Shown one piece after another: positions 24,370 to 34,570 of a stretch of 39,194 bases of DNA. The notes beneath the pieces were generated by a model. The model saw nothing but the letters and a program-made list of their open reading frames with translations. It searched no databases and was not told the DNA's origin. This stretch comes from Zygnema cylindricum (lineage: Eukaryota; Streptophyta; Zygnematophyceae; Zygnematales; Zygnemataceae): the NCBI GenBank assembly GCA_037447655.1, contig JBBHKE010002617.1, positions 64,001 to 103,194 on the forward strand, read 5' to 3'. Position 1 is the stretch's first letter. Every line of letters begins with the position of its first letter. The position numbers and the translations under genes were made by a program.

Positions 24370-25155
24370 GAGGTTGTATTCTGCTGACATAATAGTACCG
24401 CTGAAATAATGACGTAGTGTCGTTTACACCGCGGTCATCCTGCCGACATGATAGTACACCGCGGTCATCCTGCCGACATGATAGTACACCGCGAATCGTA
24501 ATTAAAGTAAATTACTCTAATTCGGTCGCTCGAAATTTCGACTCTATGACATCAAATAGAGTAAACGCTTCTAATTTTTTCATTATTCTAATTTAGGTAA
24601 GTTTAATTAGCGTAACAGAATTGTAATATAGGTTCGTTTTAAATAGTATGGAGTACGGACGACGTTCGACTGTGCAAAATTGTACTTTTTAAGTAAAAAG
24701 GTACAAATAATGATTTAATACAATTGACCCGCACGTGAAATCAGACTAAACGAAAAATCAATCACATCGAAAAAAAGCCGTTCGCATAAATCTCGTCCGT
24801 CGACAGCATCGTCGTCGGAATGACAGATTTTGTATGTCCACTTAATTTAATGTTTATAATTTCAGCGCGGATATTTATTGCCGACATAACCCAATATAGA
24901 GTAATTAAATAAATCAGAGTAAACTTCGATTGTGAAAGAGTTTTATCACATAAATTAGAGTTCATTACTCTAATTGTTTTTTTTGTTTTTTTACTCTAAT
25001 TTTTCCATTACTCTAATTATGAATCGCGGTGTACCGGTGAAATAATGACGTGGTCGTTCATTTTCACCCCGGTCTTCCTACCGACATGATAGTACCGCTG
25101 AAATAATGACGTAGTCCTTATTTTACTTCGCGTCAATTCTGCCTACATGTTAGTA
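24370..25155. repeat. About 60-bp minisatellite interrupted by a MITE
   Basis: Repeated words are CTGCCGACATGATAGTA, CCGCTGAAATAATGACGTAG and CACCGCGGTCATC. Roughly four to five units, one internally shortened, lie on the two sides of the MITE at 24487–25031. The array would be continuous without the MITE. Confidence 0.75.
24487..25031. mobile_element. TA-flanked MITE, family 1, copy 2 (545 bp)
   Basis: Ends CACCGCGAATCGTAATTAAA and …ATGAATCGCGGTG, flanked by TA. Internally it is the reverse-oriented relative of 4595–5104, sharing the GGTCGCTCGAAATTTCGACT block near one end and the GGTTCGTTTTAAATAGTATG-like block inside. It sits inside a minisatellite unit: the joined flanks read ATAGTA-CCGGTGAAATAATG, matching an uninterrupted unit at about 25090, so the insertion added exactly the element plus one TA. 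Confidence 0.9.
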
Positions 25156-26098
25156 CAGAAATGATCCAGATAGATCACGCGTGCAGTCCCGAAGTTCGTC
25201 ATTTGAACTACGTCAGTCTACGTCGTTTATTTCCAATCAGAATTGCAGTTCTGCTGTTTAACCAATTGGATACAAGATGTCTAGAGGTCAGTCATTTACA
25301 CTCGAAAATCTTACTTTCCTCTCTTTACATGGTTTACTTATAGGTTTTCTGCACGCCAAAAATCGGCGAGACTAACGGACACGGCTGCTGGACGAGTTGC
25401 GTTATCTTCCGCATGATCAAGAATAAGTTATCCTACTTGGTGCTTATAATATCTAAACTGGTCGTTCAAAAGAAAAAAGGTTTATTTGGCGATTTTTTTT
25501 GGCGTTTGTTAAATTTTGTTCCAATAGCAAAAACTATTCATTGTTTTTAATTTTTGAACCCAATGCAAGATAAAAATAGATTATTCTATAATAAATCATT
25601 GTTTCTATTTTTTGAGTCCAATGCATATAATAATAGAGTATGTAACGCAAAAATAAGTTGACCTGACGGACTAAATAGTAGGACGCGTTGTGTATGCAAA
25701 AGGAGATGAAGAAACTAAATGGATTGATTAACTCGCATATTGATCATGTAAGGCGTTTAACTAAGCGTAAAAGTTTCCTATTGATCTACGCGTGCGTCTT
25801 TTTCTTATGAACAATATGAATGAATGGATTGAATATATAGTGTAGTATTAAATATTTTAATGTTAAATTTAGTATTCACACTAAACCGTTAACATTGTGG
25901 AACCATTATTTGTTTAAGTAGAAAAGTATTGGTTTTTTATTATTACATTAAGGTGTTGCGTTTATATTTTTTATAGTTTTATATTTATACATAATAGTAC
26001 AAAAGAAGAAAACAAAAAAAAACACAAACAGAATAAATAAACACAATACAACCTTGATGACATAACTAAGAAAGAAAAAGCATCAGACCTAACTAGGA
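25156..26098. other. Intergenic, becoming AT-rich from about 25450
   Basis: No exon recognised. Composition shifts visibly towards AT at about 25450, marking the start of the island that holds the hairpin minisatellite and the OTU ORF. Confidence 0.4.
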
Positions 26099-26575
26099 TC
26101 CAACCATCTTAGTCCAATGACCTAGAAGGTTGGAACAACATCAATATCAGCTCGATGGCTGACTAACACTACAAATTGTTCTTTTTTTGTTTATTACTTT
26201 AAGTACTTTTTGTGTTTCCGATCAAGCAACCTAGTCGTAGACTAAGATTCTTGCATAAACATCATTATCAGCTCAAAGGCTGACTAACATTACAATTACT
26301 TCATTTTTTTTATTTTTTTTATTACTTTAATACTTTGTTTTGTCTTTTTTTTTTATCAACCATTTTAGTCATTAGACTTAGAGGTTGCCTGAACATCATT
26401 ATCAGCTCGAAGCTGACAAACATTACAAACATAATATTTGAATGTTAAATTACATTGATACTTTGGATTTTTTTTTTTAGTTTTTTTGATCAACTTTTTT
26501 AGTCTAAAGACTTAGAAAGTTGTTGAACATCATTATCAGCTCAGAGGCTGACCAACATTACAAATATTGGTATAC
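26099..26575. repeat. Hairpin-forming minisatellite, four units of about 120–135 bp
   Basis: Four units are anchored by ATCAGCTC at about 26146, 26267, 26401 and 26535. Each contains two short dyads: an outer one of the type CAACC…AGTC(4)GACT…GGTTG, and TCAGC-loop-GCTGA. In the fourth unit the outer stem is CAACT…AGTTG, i.e. both sides changed together; unit 2 pairs less well. The loops between the stems vary. Confidence 0.75.
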
Positions 26576-27243
26576 AATATAATAGAATACTTTGAATCTT
26601 TGTTGAGGTCATACTTTGAGTACTTTGTTTGTCTTTGAATGCTTTGTTGTGGTCATACTTTGAATACTTTGGTTAGTGATACTTTGATGACTTTTTTTTT
26701 TATGATAATAATTGAAACAAACAAGTAACAAACGTGACACCTACTTTGATATACGTAGCCTATAATATTTAAAGGACTAAAAAAAATATGTAAAACCTTG
26801 AATTGGGTGTAAATCTAAACCTCTAAACGTTTAATGAAATAAAGATAAAATGCTATTCAAGCTTCTAAAATCCCTACACACTAACATCTTTGAAAAATAT
26901 AATTTATAAAAAACTATATATACAAAAAACACAGAAAAAATTGTTGCATGAGTTATAGAAAATAAAATCACTCTTCTATTATCGATACTTGTTGAAGATG
27001 GGGTCCTTTGTTCTTTGATGTTTGTCACATTAAGATGTCTCGTTGCTTTCCACCTGTACAACGAAACACCAAAGTTAAAAATTTGTGTGTATTAGTTAAA
27101 AAACTCTATCTAAGCGTTTGTATATGTAATAGTTGTAATAATATCAATTTTACAAGACAAAGTTTCAATTATTTAAAAAAATAAAATGAAACACAAGTTT
27201 ATATATTTTGTTTTACGAAAGTGTGATTGGTCAAAAAAAAAAT
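26576..27243. other. AT-rich stretch, possible further exon on the minus strand
   Basis: A minus-strand open segment with a good acceptor just above 27053 reads WKATRHLNVTNIKEQ. It could be a 3' exon of the OTU gene if the stop at 27244 is spliced out. No domain recognised. Confidence 0.2.
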
Positions 27244-28055
27244 TTATTTGTTAATTTTGATAATAAGAGATTTATCATAATCAATATGACCTTTCGACAC
27301 ATTTGAAAGAGAATCAAAGTCTTTAGGTAAAAACTTTGAAACATAATCACGAAAAAATAATTTACTACAACAACAACACACATGTTATTTATTTGTTCTA
27401 TAGGTTTTTTCCTTTTTTTATCTGCACTTATAGTTCCTAGTGACTCCGCACTATCACTATTACATAGTACAACATTATCACAATTATAATTGTCTTTACA
27501 AACATTCTCCGAAGTAACATCACTGTCAGAAATAATTTGAACATTTTCAATACATTCTTTACTAGACAACATATGCATCATATCTCTGTCCATAGCTTTT
27601 TCACATGCAGATAAACATAGTTTATTAACTTGTCTATTAAAGTTACATGGCACATCATCCATTAAAACATCATAATGAACACCTGTGAAATATAAAGACA
27701 AACCATCATCAGCCCATCTCTCACTAGGAGCTGACATTACTCTACAAAAACTAGCATTCCAAATATGAAAAACAGTATCAAACACTATTGCAGCAATGCG
27801 TACTTCACCACAACTTCCCCAAACTTTATCAACAGAAATATACATTTGATAATGATTAAAGTCTTTAAATGAAATTCCATGTCCAGAACTGATGTAAACA
27901 GCATGCTCACTCCAATGACAAAATAAATAATTAATAATTGCTAATTTAACATGAAAATACTTAGACTCACACCCAAACAATAACAAAGATAGAGCACGAA
28001 ACAAACAATTCCCATCCCCAATAACATGTAATCGAAAAAGAGGAATATGTGCCAT
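27244..28055 (-). CDS. OTU-family cysteine protease ORF, probably carried by a mobile element
   Basis: OTU proteases cleave ubiquitin or similar chains; the domain is also common in eukaryotic transposons and large DNA viruses. From the ATG at 28055 the frame opens on the OTU active-site motif GDGNCLFRAL (Asp14, Cys17) and reaches the expected histidine in GVHYDV (His127) at the usual distance for the family. WGSCGEVRIAAIVF between them fits the OTU core. The remainder is Ser/Asp/Asn-rich without a known domain. A likely intron near 27390–27334 joins to a last exon 27333–27244 (FLPKDFDSLSNV… stop); the donor is uncertain. A TTTCAG acceptor precedes the ATG, so an upstream exon may exist. The AT-rich setting and the nearby dyad repeats suggest an element-borne gene. 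Which element type is unknown; no transposase or helicase was seen. Confidence 0.65.
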
Positions 28056-28100
28056 TATAAGCTTACCTGAAATAGAACACCCAAAAGACGAAAAAAACAC

Positions 28101-28587
28101 ACTTACACCTGGAAAACAGAAAAAATAAAAATGTTAAACAAATATATTACAATAACATTTATTTAAAAAGTATAAGAACAAACATACACTACGCAAAAAA
28201 AAAAAAACAAAAAAAACCTACATACAAAAAATTAAAAATGTAAAAGTACTTACCAAAAATTTCAGGCCTTCACAACGAATGATAAAAGTGACAAAGTAAA
28301 GTAAAAAGAAGACTAAAAAAAAAAACCACGGAAGACACGATTCGTTTGCGCAACCAAAAGACAACAAAAAACAGCAACAACTACAACAACGGCTACGACA
28401 GTGACACGTCCAAAGCGCTACTTCAGCCACAGCTACGATAGCGCAGCCCTCTCGTTATAATACACACCTATATATCACAATTGGTTCTTCGTATATCAAC
28501 CGCCGATAGAGGTTACTAACATGCACAGCAAATGAACCGCCAGTGACAATGAACAAACCGACAAGGCGGTACACAACCGTATGAGTG
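28101..28587. other. AT-rich then mixed intergenic DNA, no gene seen
   Basis: Poly-A-rich stretches near 28195–28220 and 28310–28330, then sequence of ordinary composition leading to the tandem duplication and assembly gap. No exon recognised. Confidence 0.4.
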
Positions 28588-28731
28588 TTTCAAGACCGAC
28601 ACACTATCTACGAACCGACAACACCAATCAGTACCGCCGGCAGACAACTACGACACGAAGATAAAAGACCGTTTCAAGACCGGCACACTATCTACGAACC
28701 GACAACACCAATCAGTACCGCCGGCAGACAA
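28588..28731. repeat. Tandem duplication, 84-bp period, beside the assembly gap
   Basis: The 60 bp at 28588–28647 recur at 28672–28731 with a single visible difference (GACCGACAC versus GACCGGCAC). The copy stops about 38 bp before the run of N, so it may be part of a longer array collapsed by the assembler. Confidence 0.85.
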
Positions 28732-28769
28732 TCTGCGAAACTTTGCCATAAAATAGAAGCACCGCATCT

Positions 28770-28779
28770 NNNNNNNNNN
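28770..28779. other. Assembly gap (10 N)
   Basis: Ten N bases mark a scaffold join. The true gap length is unknown. Confidence 0.99.
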
Positions 28780-28794
28780 ACCAGTACTTCTATC

Positions 28795-28854
28795 TCCCTT
28801 TCCCTCCCTCCCTCCCTCCCTCCCTCCCTCCCTCCCTCCCTCCCTCTCTCCCTC
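28795..28854. repeat. (CCCT)n microsatellite
   Basis: About 60 bp of CCCT tetranucleotide directly after the assembly gap. Confidence 0.95.
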
Positions 28855-29169
28855 TTTGTCTGTGTTAAGTCCCAATTCGTTGTACATTGACATTACCCCT
28901 TTTTGGGAGTGTTCAACTCACACTAATTCCCATATTGTCTCCATTACGCACAAATATGGTTTATAGCTTTAAAACTGGGTATCCCACTCTTGTCCAAACA
29001 AAATGAAAACAAAGCGGCCGAAAACAAAACTGAAACAAAACCGAAACAAAACCGAAACAAAACTGAAACAAAACCTCGCTAAGTAAACTCAAGTAAGAAA
29101 AGCGGCATTGACCAAAAATAATAGATTTGTAAATTATTTGTCCAAATTTTGTTACGAAACCATTATGGA

Positions 29170-29832
29170 GCACTGTAGTCCACACTGGTTTTGGAAGGCG
29201 ATGCATTTTGTTTCCCAATCCACACTAATTCTGTTCCCTATCGTCCCTCGAATTCGATCCTCACTATCAACAATCCTATTCACACTAGTTATGTTTGCCA
29301 TCGCCAACTACAGTAAATAAACAATATATGTTGTTGATTGGTATCATGTGTACCTTCCATATTCCATATTACTCTAGTTGCTGTTACCCGTCCGATCAAC
29401 AATCTACAATAATTCTCGTTTCCCATCATTTGCCCGACTGCCAAACCAAACTAATGATGTTTTCTATCATGTCCCTTCCATTATCCGCACATCCTCTGGT
29501 TGCTATATCCATCTGGTCTACAATCCACACTTTAGACTGGTTTTAATTCTTTTGTCAACCATTCACAGTGCCCCTGGTTGGTTTTTAGGCTTTTTAATCT
29601 GCACTAAGTCTAGTTAGTATCAACTGTCCTTTCTGGTTGCTATCATCTGTCCGATTACTGTTTCACACTAATTCCGGTTGCTTTTGTTCTTCAATAAGTG
29701 GCTCACAATAATTCTGGTTTCTATTGCTGTTAGATTACTGGTCCACACTAATTCTGTTTGCCATTGTTCGATTACCGGTCCATATTAATTCTGGTGGGTA
29801 TGGGGGACTGGTCGGTCTATCCACACTATTTC
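29170..29832. repeat. Degenerate minisatellite, about 45–55-bp unit
   Basis: Many diverged copies of a unit with CCACACTAATTCTGGTTGCT followed by ATTGTCCGATTACTGGT run up to the acceptor of the TIGR01589-domain exon. Earlier traces (CACACTAATTCC near 28920) suggest it once began further left. Confidence 0.7.
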
Positions 29833-29834
29833 AG

Positions 29835-29940
29835 GTGCAGAACCTGATCGAGCGCTGCCTCCAGCTTTACATGAACCAGAAGGAGGTGATGACCACATTG
29901 CAGCAACAGGCCAGAATTGAGCCGGGATTCACGGGACTTG
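29835..29940 (+). CDS. Exon of a TIGR01589 plant-specific domain protein
   Basis: An open 106-bp exon between TTTCAG and a GT donor, reading VQNLIERCLQLYMNQKEV and ending EPGFTGL. This is the first half of the short uncharacterised plant-specific domain TIGR01589, normally followed by VWQKLEEEN-type sequence. It ends in phase 1, so the next exon must supply two bases before TGG. That next exon is present as the tandem array at 30168–30834. No upstream exon was recognised in the minisatellite-filled 900 bp before it. Molecular function of the family is unknown to me. Confidence 0.75.
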
Positions 29941-30930
29941 GTACTCCCTCTCTCTCTCTCTCCCTCTTGCTTACCTCCCTCCCTCTCTCTCTCACCTGCC
30001 TCTCTCTCTCTGTCTCTTTCTTTCTCCCCCTCTCTGTCTTTCCCTCTCTCTCCCTTTTTTATGCTCCCTCTCTTGCTTTCCTTCTCTTCCTTGCTCTCTT
30101 TCTCTCTTGCTCTCTCTCTCTCTCTTGTCCTCTGTCTCTTTTTCTCTCTCTCTCTCCCCGCCCAAACCAGAGGACAAATCGGATATATCCAAACCCGAAT
30201 TAAACCCTACAACCCAAAAAGCAATACCCAAATCCTGTTTTCCCCAACACTCTCCTCCCCCCCTCTCTCTCTGTCTCTCTTTCCCTCCCTCCCTCTCACT
30301 TCTCTCCCTCTCTCTCCCTTCCCAGTGGCAGAAACTCGAGGAACAAAACCAGGAGTTTTTCAAATCCTACCACAATCGCCAAAAACTTACCCAGAACCTG
30401 TTTCTCCACACTCACCCACCCTCTCTCTCTCTCTCCCTGCCCTTTCTCTCCCCCTCTCTCCCCCTCTCTCCCTCCCCAGTCTGACAGAAACTAGAGGAAC
30501 AAAACCCAGAGTTTTTCAAAGCCTACTACACTCGACTAAAAGCTACCCAGAACCTGTTTTCTCAACACTCACCCACCCTCTCTCTCTCTCCCTCCCTCTC
30601 CCCCTTTCTCTCTCTCTCCCTTCCCTCTCTCCCTCTCTCTCCCTCCCCAGTCTGGCAGAAACCCGATGAACAAACCCCGAGTTTTTAAAAGCCTATTACA
30701 CTCCCTCTCACTTTTCCCTCCCTCTCTCTCTCTCTCTCTCTCCCTCCCCAGTCTGGCAGAAACTAGAGGAACAAAACCCCGAGTTTTTAAAGCCTACTAC
30801 ACTCGATTAAACATTACCCAGAACCTGTATTCCCATCACTCAGCCACCCTCTCTCTCTCTCTCTCCCTCTCTTCTCTCGGCCCCCCTTTCTCTCCCTCTC
30901 CTGCTCCTTAATCCCCCTCTCTCGTCTGAT
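29941..30930. repeat. CT-rich microsatellite blocks
   Basis: Long CTCTCTCC-type tracts fill the spaces between the exon copies and continue to about 30930. They account for the long low-complexity Ser/Leu/Pro ORFs in this region. Confidence 0.9.
30168..30834 (+). pseudogene. Tandem array of five damaged copies of the second TIGR01589 exon
   Basis: Copies start at about 30168, 30326, 30480, 30651 and 30752, each separated by a CT-rich microsatellite ending in CCCAG. The intended reading is (V)WQKLEEQN-P-EFFKAYYTRL. Copy 30168 is strongly diverged. Copy 30326 reads WQKLEEQNQEFFKSYH but lacks the two bases needed for phase 1. Copy 30480 has TGG changed to TGA. Copy 30651 is cut short and reaches a stop. 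Copy 30752 lost one base in the TTTTTC run and shifts frame. No copy fits the upstream exon intact, so the locus is probably a pseudogene, unless some lesions are sequencing errors. Confidence 0.7.
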
Positions 30931-30983
30931 TTTTCCATACTTGAAGTTTACAACTCACTACTTTTCTTGTCTTCTTTTTGCAG

Positions 30984-31248
30984 TCTTCGACCACCTTCTC
31001 AATTGAAGGGAACCACTTTCAATCTCGCCTTGTTTTGTACCGATGCTGACAGTGTCGTAGAAGCAGCAGTGAAAAAGGGCGCCACTGTTACTATGGAGGT
31101 GAAGGATCAATTTTGGGGTTCACGTTTCGGAAAGTTCAAAGACCCTTTCGGGTTTGAGTGGGCCATTTGTGGCAAATTGAAGGAAACTTCAGTAGAGAAG
31201 CCTGAAGTGGAGGATGCTCCCGAACCTGCTGTAACAACGGAAACTTGA
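30984..31248 (+). CDS. C-terminal exon of a VOC/glyoxalase-fold protein (At5g48480-like)
   Basis: Begins after TTTTTGCAG and ends at a TGA. Reads GTTFNLALFCTDADSVVEAA, KKGATVTMEVKDQFWGSR and then FKDPFGFEWAIC, the second half of a vicinal-oxygen-chelate domain like the small plant protein At5g48480 and bacterial PhnB-type proteins. It has the conserved KDPFG-x-x-W turn and ends in a short acidic tail. The exon opens in phase 2, so an upstream exon must carry the first half of the domain; none was found between 28500 and 30960. It may lie beyond the assembly gap, or this may be a stranded fragment. Enzyme activity cannot be assigned: many VOC proteins lack known substrates. Confidence 0.75.
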
Positions 31249-32880
31249 ACTGTTGCTTATCCGTTTAGCGGCTAACTAAGGAGCTCGTATTTTTCAGGTG
31301 CACGAGAAGAGCGAGCTCATGGATAATTCAAAGTTTTGATGTGAGGGAAAGGACACAATGTTCACTTTTCCGAGCTGTCTTTTGTTTTTTTTTTGTTCTT
31401 TTTGCATTTTCCATAGACATTTTTGGCAGCTAAGTTAATTTTGCGTTTTTGTAGGACTCTTCGGCCTTGGGTGAGCCTGAGGCTTTTCTTTTAGAAAAAA
31501 AAGAAAGGAAACTCTATGGTTATTGGGTAAAGGATAACAAATGTTGTCTGTTTTCAGCCCCGATGGATAAGAACATGAGTTATTGATTTGAACATGAATA
31601 TAGTTGCTTATGATTAGGCTGACAGTGGTCGTAAAAGGAGCGTTGCTCATATATTTTTTGGACAAAAAATCGACGAGAAAAAAAAAATGATGTTGACATG
31701 AAACGACGTATATTTGTATGAAATAATAATTTGAGAGTTTGTAGATTTTTTCAAAATCAGGTAAGGACTTATGTCTGGAAAGATGCTTTAAGTCTGGTTG
31801 TCAGGAATGATGTTATGCATATTTTTTGTTTCAAGTTAGTATTGGTTGTTCTGATGTAGTTCTCCAGTAAAGGTGTGATTTTAGAATGATAGAAAAACAT
31901 GTGGACGAGTATTCTAGTCTTGAGGTCCGAGTTAGTTTTGGAAGAAGTACCATGCATAAAACGCTTTTATTAGTCTGAGGTCCGGATATACTTCAAAAAG
32001 AGTACCACACAAAAATGCTTTTGAGCATCCTCATTTGTTTGGCATGTACCTATGTTTACCTTTCAATATTGTGCGATTGTTAACGAGACCTGGCTTTTTA
32101 CCGACAGTAGAACGGTCCTGTCCAGCGGTGCAACAACCACGGTAATACTTCAATAGAATAATCAGCAAATGTTTTTTTTGCTTGCTGTTTGTCAGTGGGT
32201 GCAAACAGACGAGGAAAAAAAGTAAACAAAGAAAAGAAATAAAAAGCAGCAACAGACTGAAATTTTTTAGGTGCGCGTAGATCATAACATAATATTTTTA
32301 GCTCTAGCGGCAGGGGTGTGGTCTGAAAAGTCATATATCTTTTATTGTCTGTTTCGGTGTTGTTTGCAATTACTTTCGAATTTGTCCTGTAATTCCGTGC
32401 AACTGAATGAGTCATCTTCTAATCATCTTTCTGACCAGATTACCAACAGAAACCAGTTGCACATGGGGGTACTACTTAAAAAGATGCATAGTTCTAAACA
32501 AGACGAAGGTGGTGTTATAACGCAAGTGTGGATTTCAGTCGCATAGCACAAGGCCATCCATTACCTCCATCGCAATACTTGTTCTCTTTCGTACTACACT
32601 TCCTTTTTTTATCTAAAATTCGTCCCCTTATGTCCTTTTCTATGATTCATGAATTAATCAGGTGCATGTGTTTTGAATGCACAAATGACAAGGACAGTGG
32701 TTGTGTGACACAACCATGCTGTTGACCCAAACATTCAAACCAAAAAAAGTTATGGCCTACTATACCAACGTCAGCAACGTGGACAATATTAAAATTGGCA
32801 TTATCGTCATAGTTGATGTTATTCAACAACGATTAGGACCTATTTAATGTCAACGAGCGGAAGGCATGACCTTTTCAGGG
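31249..32880. other. Intergenic, no gene recognised
   Basis: Starts with the presumed 3' UTR of the VOC gene, which includes an inverted pair GAGCTCGT…CGAGCTC at about 31280–31318. The rest shows no recognisable exon on either strand. Confidence 0.4.
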
Positions 32881-32959
32881 CGAAGCACGGTGGCGAATGA
32901 CAGGCGGGGGCGAAGCACGGTGGCGAATGACAAAGCACGGTGGCGAATGACAGGCGGGG
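32881..32959. repeat. GC-rich tandem repeat, 20-bp core x3
   Basis: AAGCACGGTGGCGAATGACA occurs at 32883, 32913 and 32933; the first and third copies are followed by GGCGGGG. Markedly richer in GC than its surroundings. Confidence 0.9.
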
Positions 32960-33192
32960 CCTCCCAGATTTTCCACCAAGGGATCCAATCCACATCCACG
33001 ATCTTCGGGGGTGTGGACTTTAGTTTGTTAGGGTTGTGGGGCGTCATGTACTTTAGGTTTTCCCTTTGTGTTCCCTTTTTGTATAGTCATCTTTGGTAGA
33101 TTTGCTAAGTTTTCGCAGTTATTCTAGTTGGATTTGGCTCCTTCACCTGTTTTCTTTGCCTTAGTCTCCTTTGGCTTTGGTAGTCTTCAAAC

Positions 33193-33759
33193 CATAGGTC
33201 AAAAGTAGGTGAAAGTAGGCCCATACAATATGCCTATTGTACGCAAAACATACAATATGGCCTTAAGACCCATATTGTATTGGTCGCAAAATGAAAAATA
33301 ATAGTAGCAGGGTTGAGTTGCACATCGATCAATAGAGAATTAAATGTCATGTCTAAATTTTGAAAAACATTCGGACAAATTTTTATTTTTCCGTGAGTTT
33401 TGAGGTATTTTTTATTTAAACCATCAGATTTGGACGATCGGACGGTCGCTGATCAAAGTAGCGATCTAAGAAGATCACATGAAAAGCCTATAGCACAACT
33501 TACGATAGGTCTTACGTTCGCGTTTTTTTTTTCCGGGTTTTTTTTCCCGCGGAATGTCATCCTACGCCGTGTCAGTTCGCTAAAAAATTTCGTCCGGCGG
33601 CGTGCGCTGTACTATGATGATACGTCACATTCGTACGTTCGTACAAGAGTAGTGTGCACATTACACGCACATACAGTATGCCTACTCTGCGCGAGTTTTG
33701 TGCCAAGTTTTGTGCGCCTACCAAAGGCCTACCATAAAAACGCCTACTTTTGAACTATG
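33193..33759. mobile_element. hAT-like non-autonomous element A (567 bp)
   Basis: Starts CATAGGTCAAAAGTAGGTG and ends with the inverted form (…CCTACTTTTGAACTATG). It is flanked by the 8-bp direct repeat CTTCAAAC at 33185–33192 and 33760–33767. Eight-base target duplication and a CA..G terminus are characteristic of hAT transposons. No transposase. Shares most of its sequence with element B at 34294–34570. Confidence 0.88.
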
Positions 33760-33767
33760 CTTCAAAC

Positions 33768-34265
33768 GCTATTTTTTCTTTTTTGAACCCCTTTGTACGT
33801 CGATGGTTTTTTCCATCACACTTTTTAAAATAAAGTTTTGTTTTGCATCAATCGAATCGTTTCTCGACAAGGCCAATGACGAGGACTAAATTTTTTCCAA
33901 ATTTATTTTATTTAATAATGTAAAACGACAAAGGGACGTACTTCCTGGAAATGTCGTCAATCAATTTGATCTACGGTTCAAAAATGATCCAATTAACTTA
34001 AACTTGCTTTCCAATTTATTGTAAATTGATTGTACTGCAACGGCAAATTGGAGTCAACAGCAAATTGGAGTCAACAGTCAGCGCCAGCCGTAATTCACCG
34101 CACAAGGAACTGAACTAAACCAACTGGCGAAATTGGCTTCCGATTTGTTCTTTTAAGATTTCGACTCCTATTGAAAATCATACATATTGAAATTTTAAGT
34201 ACGAGCTGAGTATACTCTACTGAGTCTACAGTACTAGGACACTTCGAACGTTACGAAAATTGGCT
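33768..34265. other. Intergenic, no gene recognised
   Basis: About 500 bp between element A and the CCTAAACG array. The only duplication noted is GCAAATTGGAGTCAACA at about 34043–34078. No exon recognised. Confidence 0.4.
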
Positions 34266-34293
34266 AAACGCCTAAACGCCTAAACGCCTAAAC
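34266..34293. repeat. CCTAAACG tandem array interrupted by two elements
   Basis: Three to four copies of the 8-bp unit CGCCTAAA lie left of element B, one more between B and the next element, and one at 36871. The unit resembles plant telomere repeat CCCTAAA but is not identical. Confidence 0.85.
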
Positions 34294-34570
34294 CATAGTT
34301 CAAAAGTAGGTGAAAGTAGGCCCATACAACATGCCTATTGTATGCAAAACATACAATATGACCTTAAGACCCATTTTGTATTCGGACCTATTCGGACCAA
34401 TCAAAATATTCGGACCAAAAATTTTTATTTACACCGTCAGATTCGGACGATCGGACGGTCGCTGATCAAAGTAGCGATCTAAGAAGATCACATGAAAAGC
34501 CCATAACACAACTTAAGGTAAAGGCGCCTACCAAAAGGCCTACCATAAAAACACCTACTTTTGAGCTATG
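34294..34570. mobile_element. hAT-like non-autonomous element B (277 bp)
   Basis: Ends CATAGTTCAAAAGTAGGTG and …CACCTACTTTTGAGCTATG. It matches element A over both ends and an internal block (ACGATCGGACGGTCGCTGAT and neighbours) but lacks about 290 bp of A's interior. Flanked by GCCTAAAC on both sides; since the target is itself an 8-bp tandem repeat, that identity alone does not prove a target duplication. Confidence 0.82.

Noticed and set aside
29724-30911. Long overlapping ORFs of Ser/Leu/Pro on both strands
   Set aside because: They are translations of CT/GA repeats. Only the short non-repetitive exon segments inside carry protein signal.
32098-32415. 105-codon minus-strand ORF with a Lys-rich middle and Trp-containing end
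   Set aside because: No domain recognised and no convincing splice-bounded exon partner.
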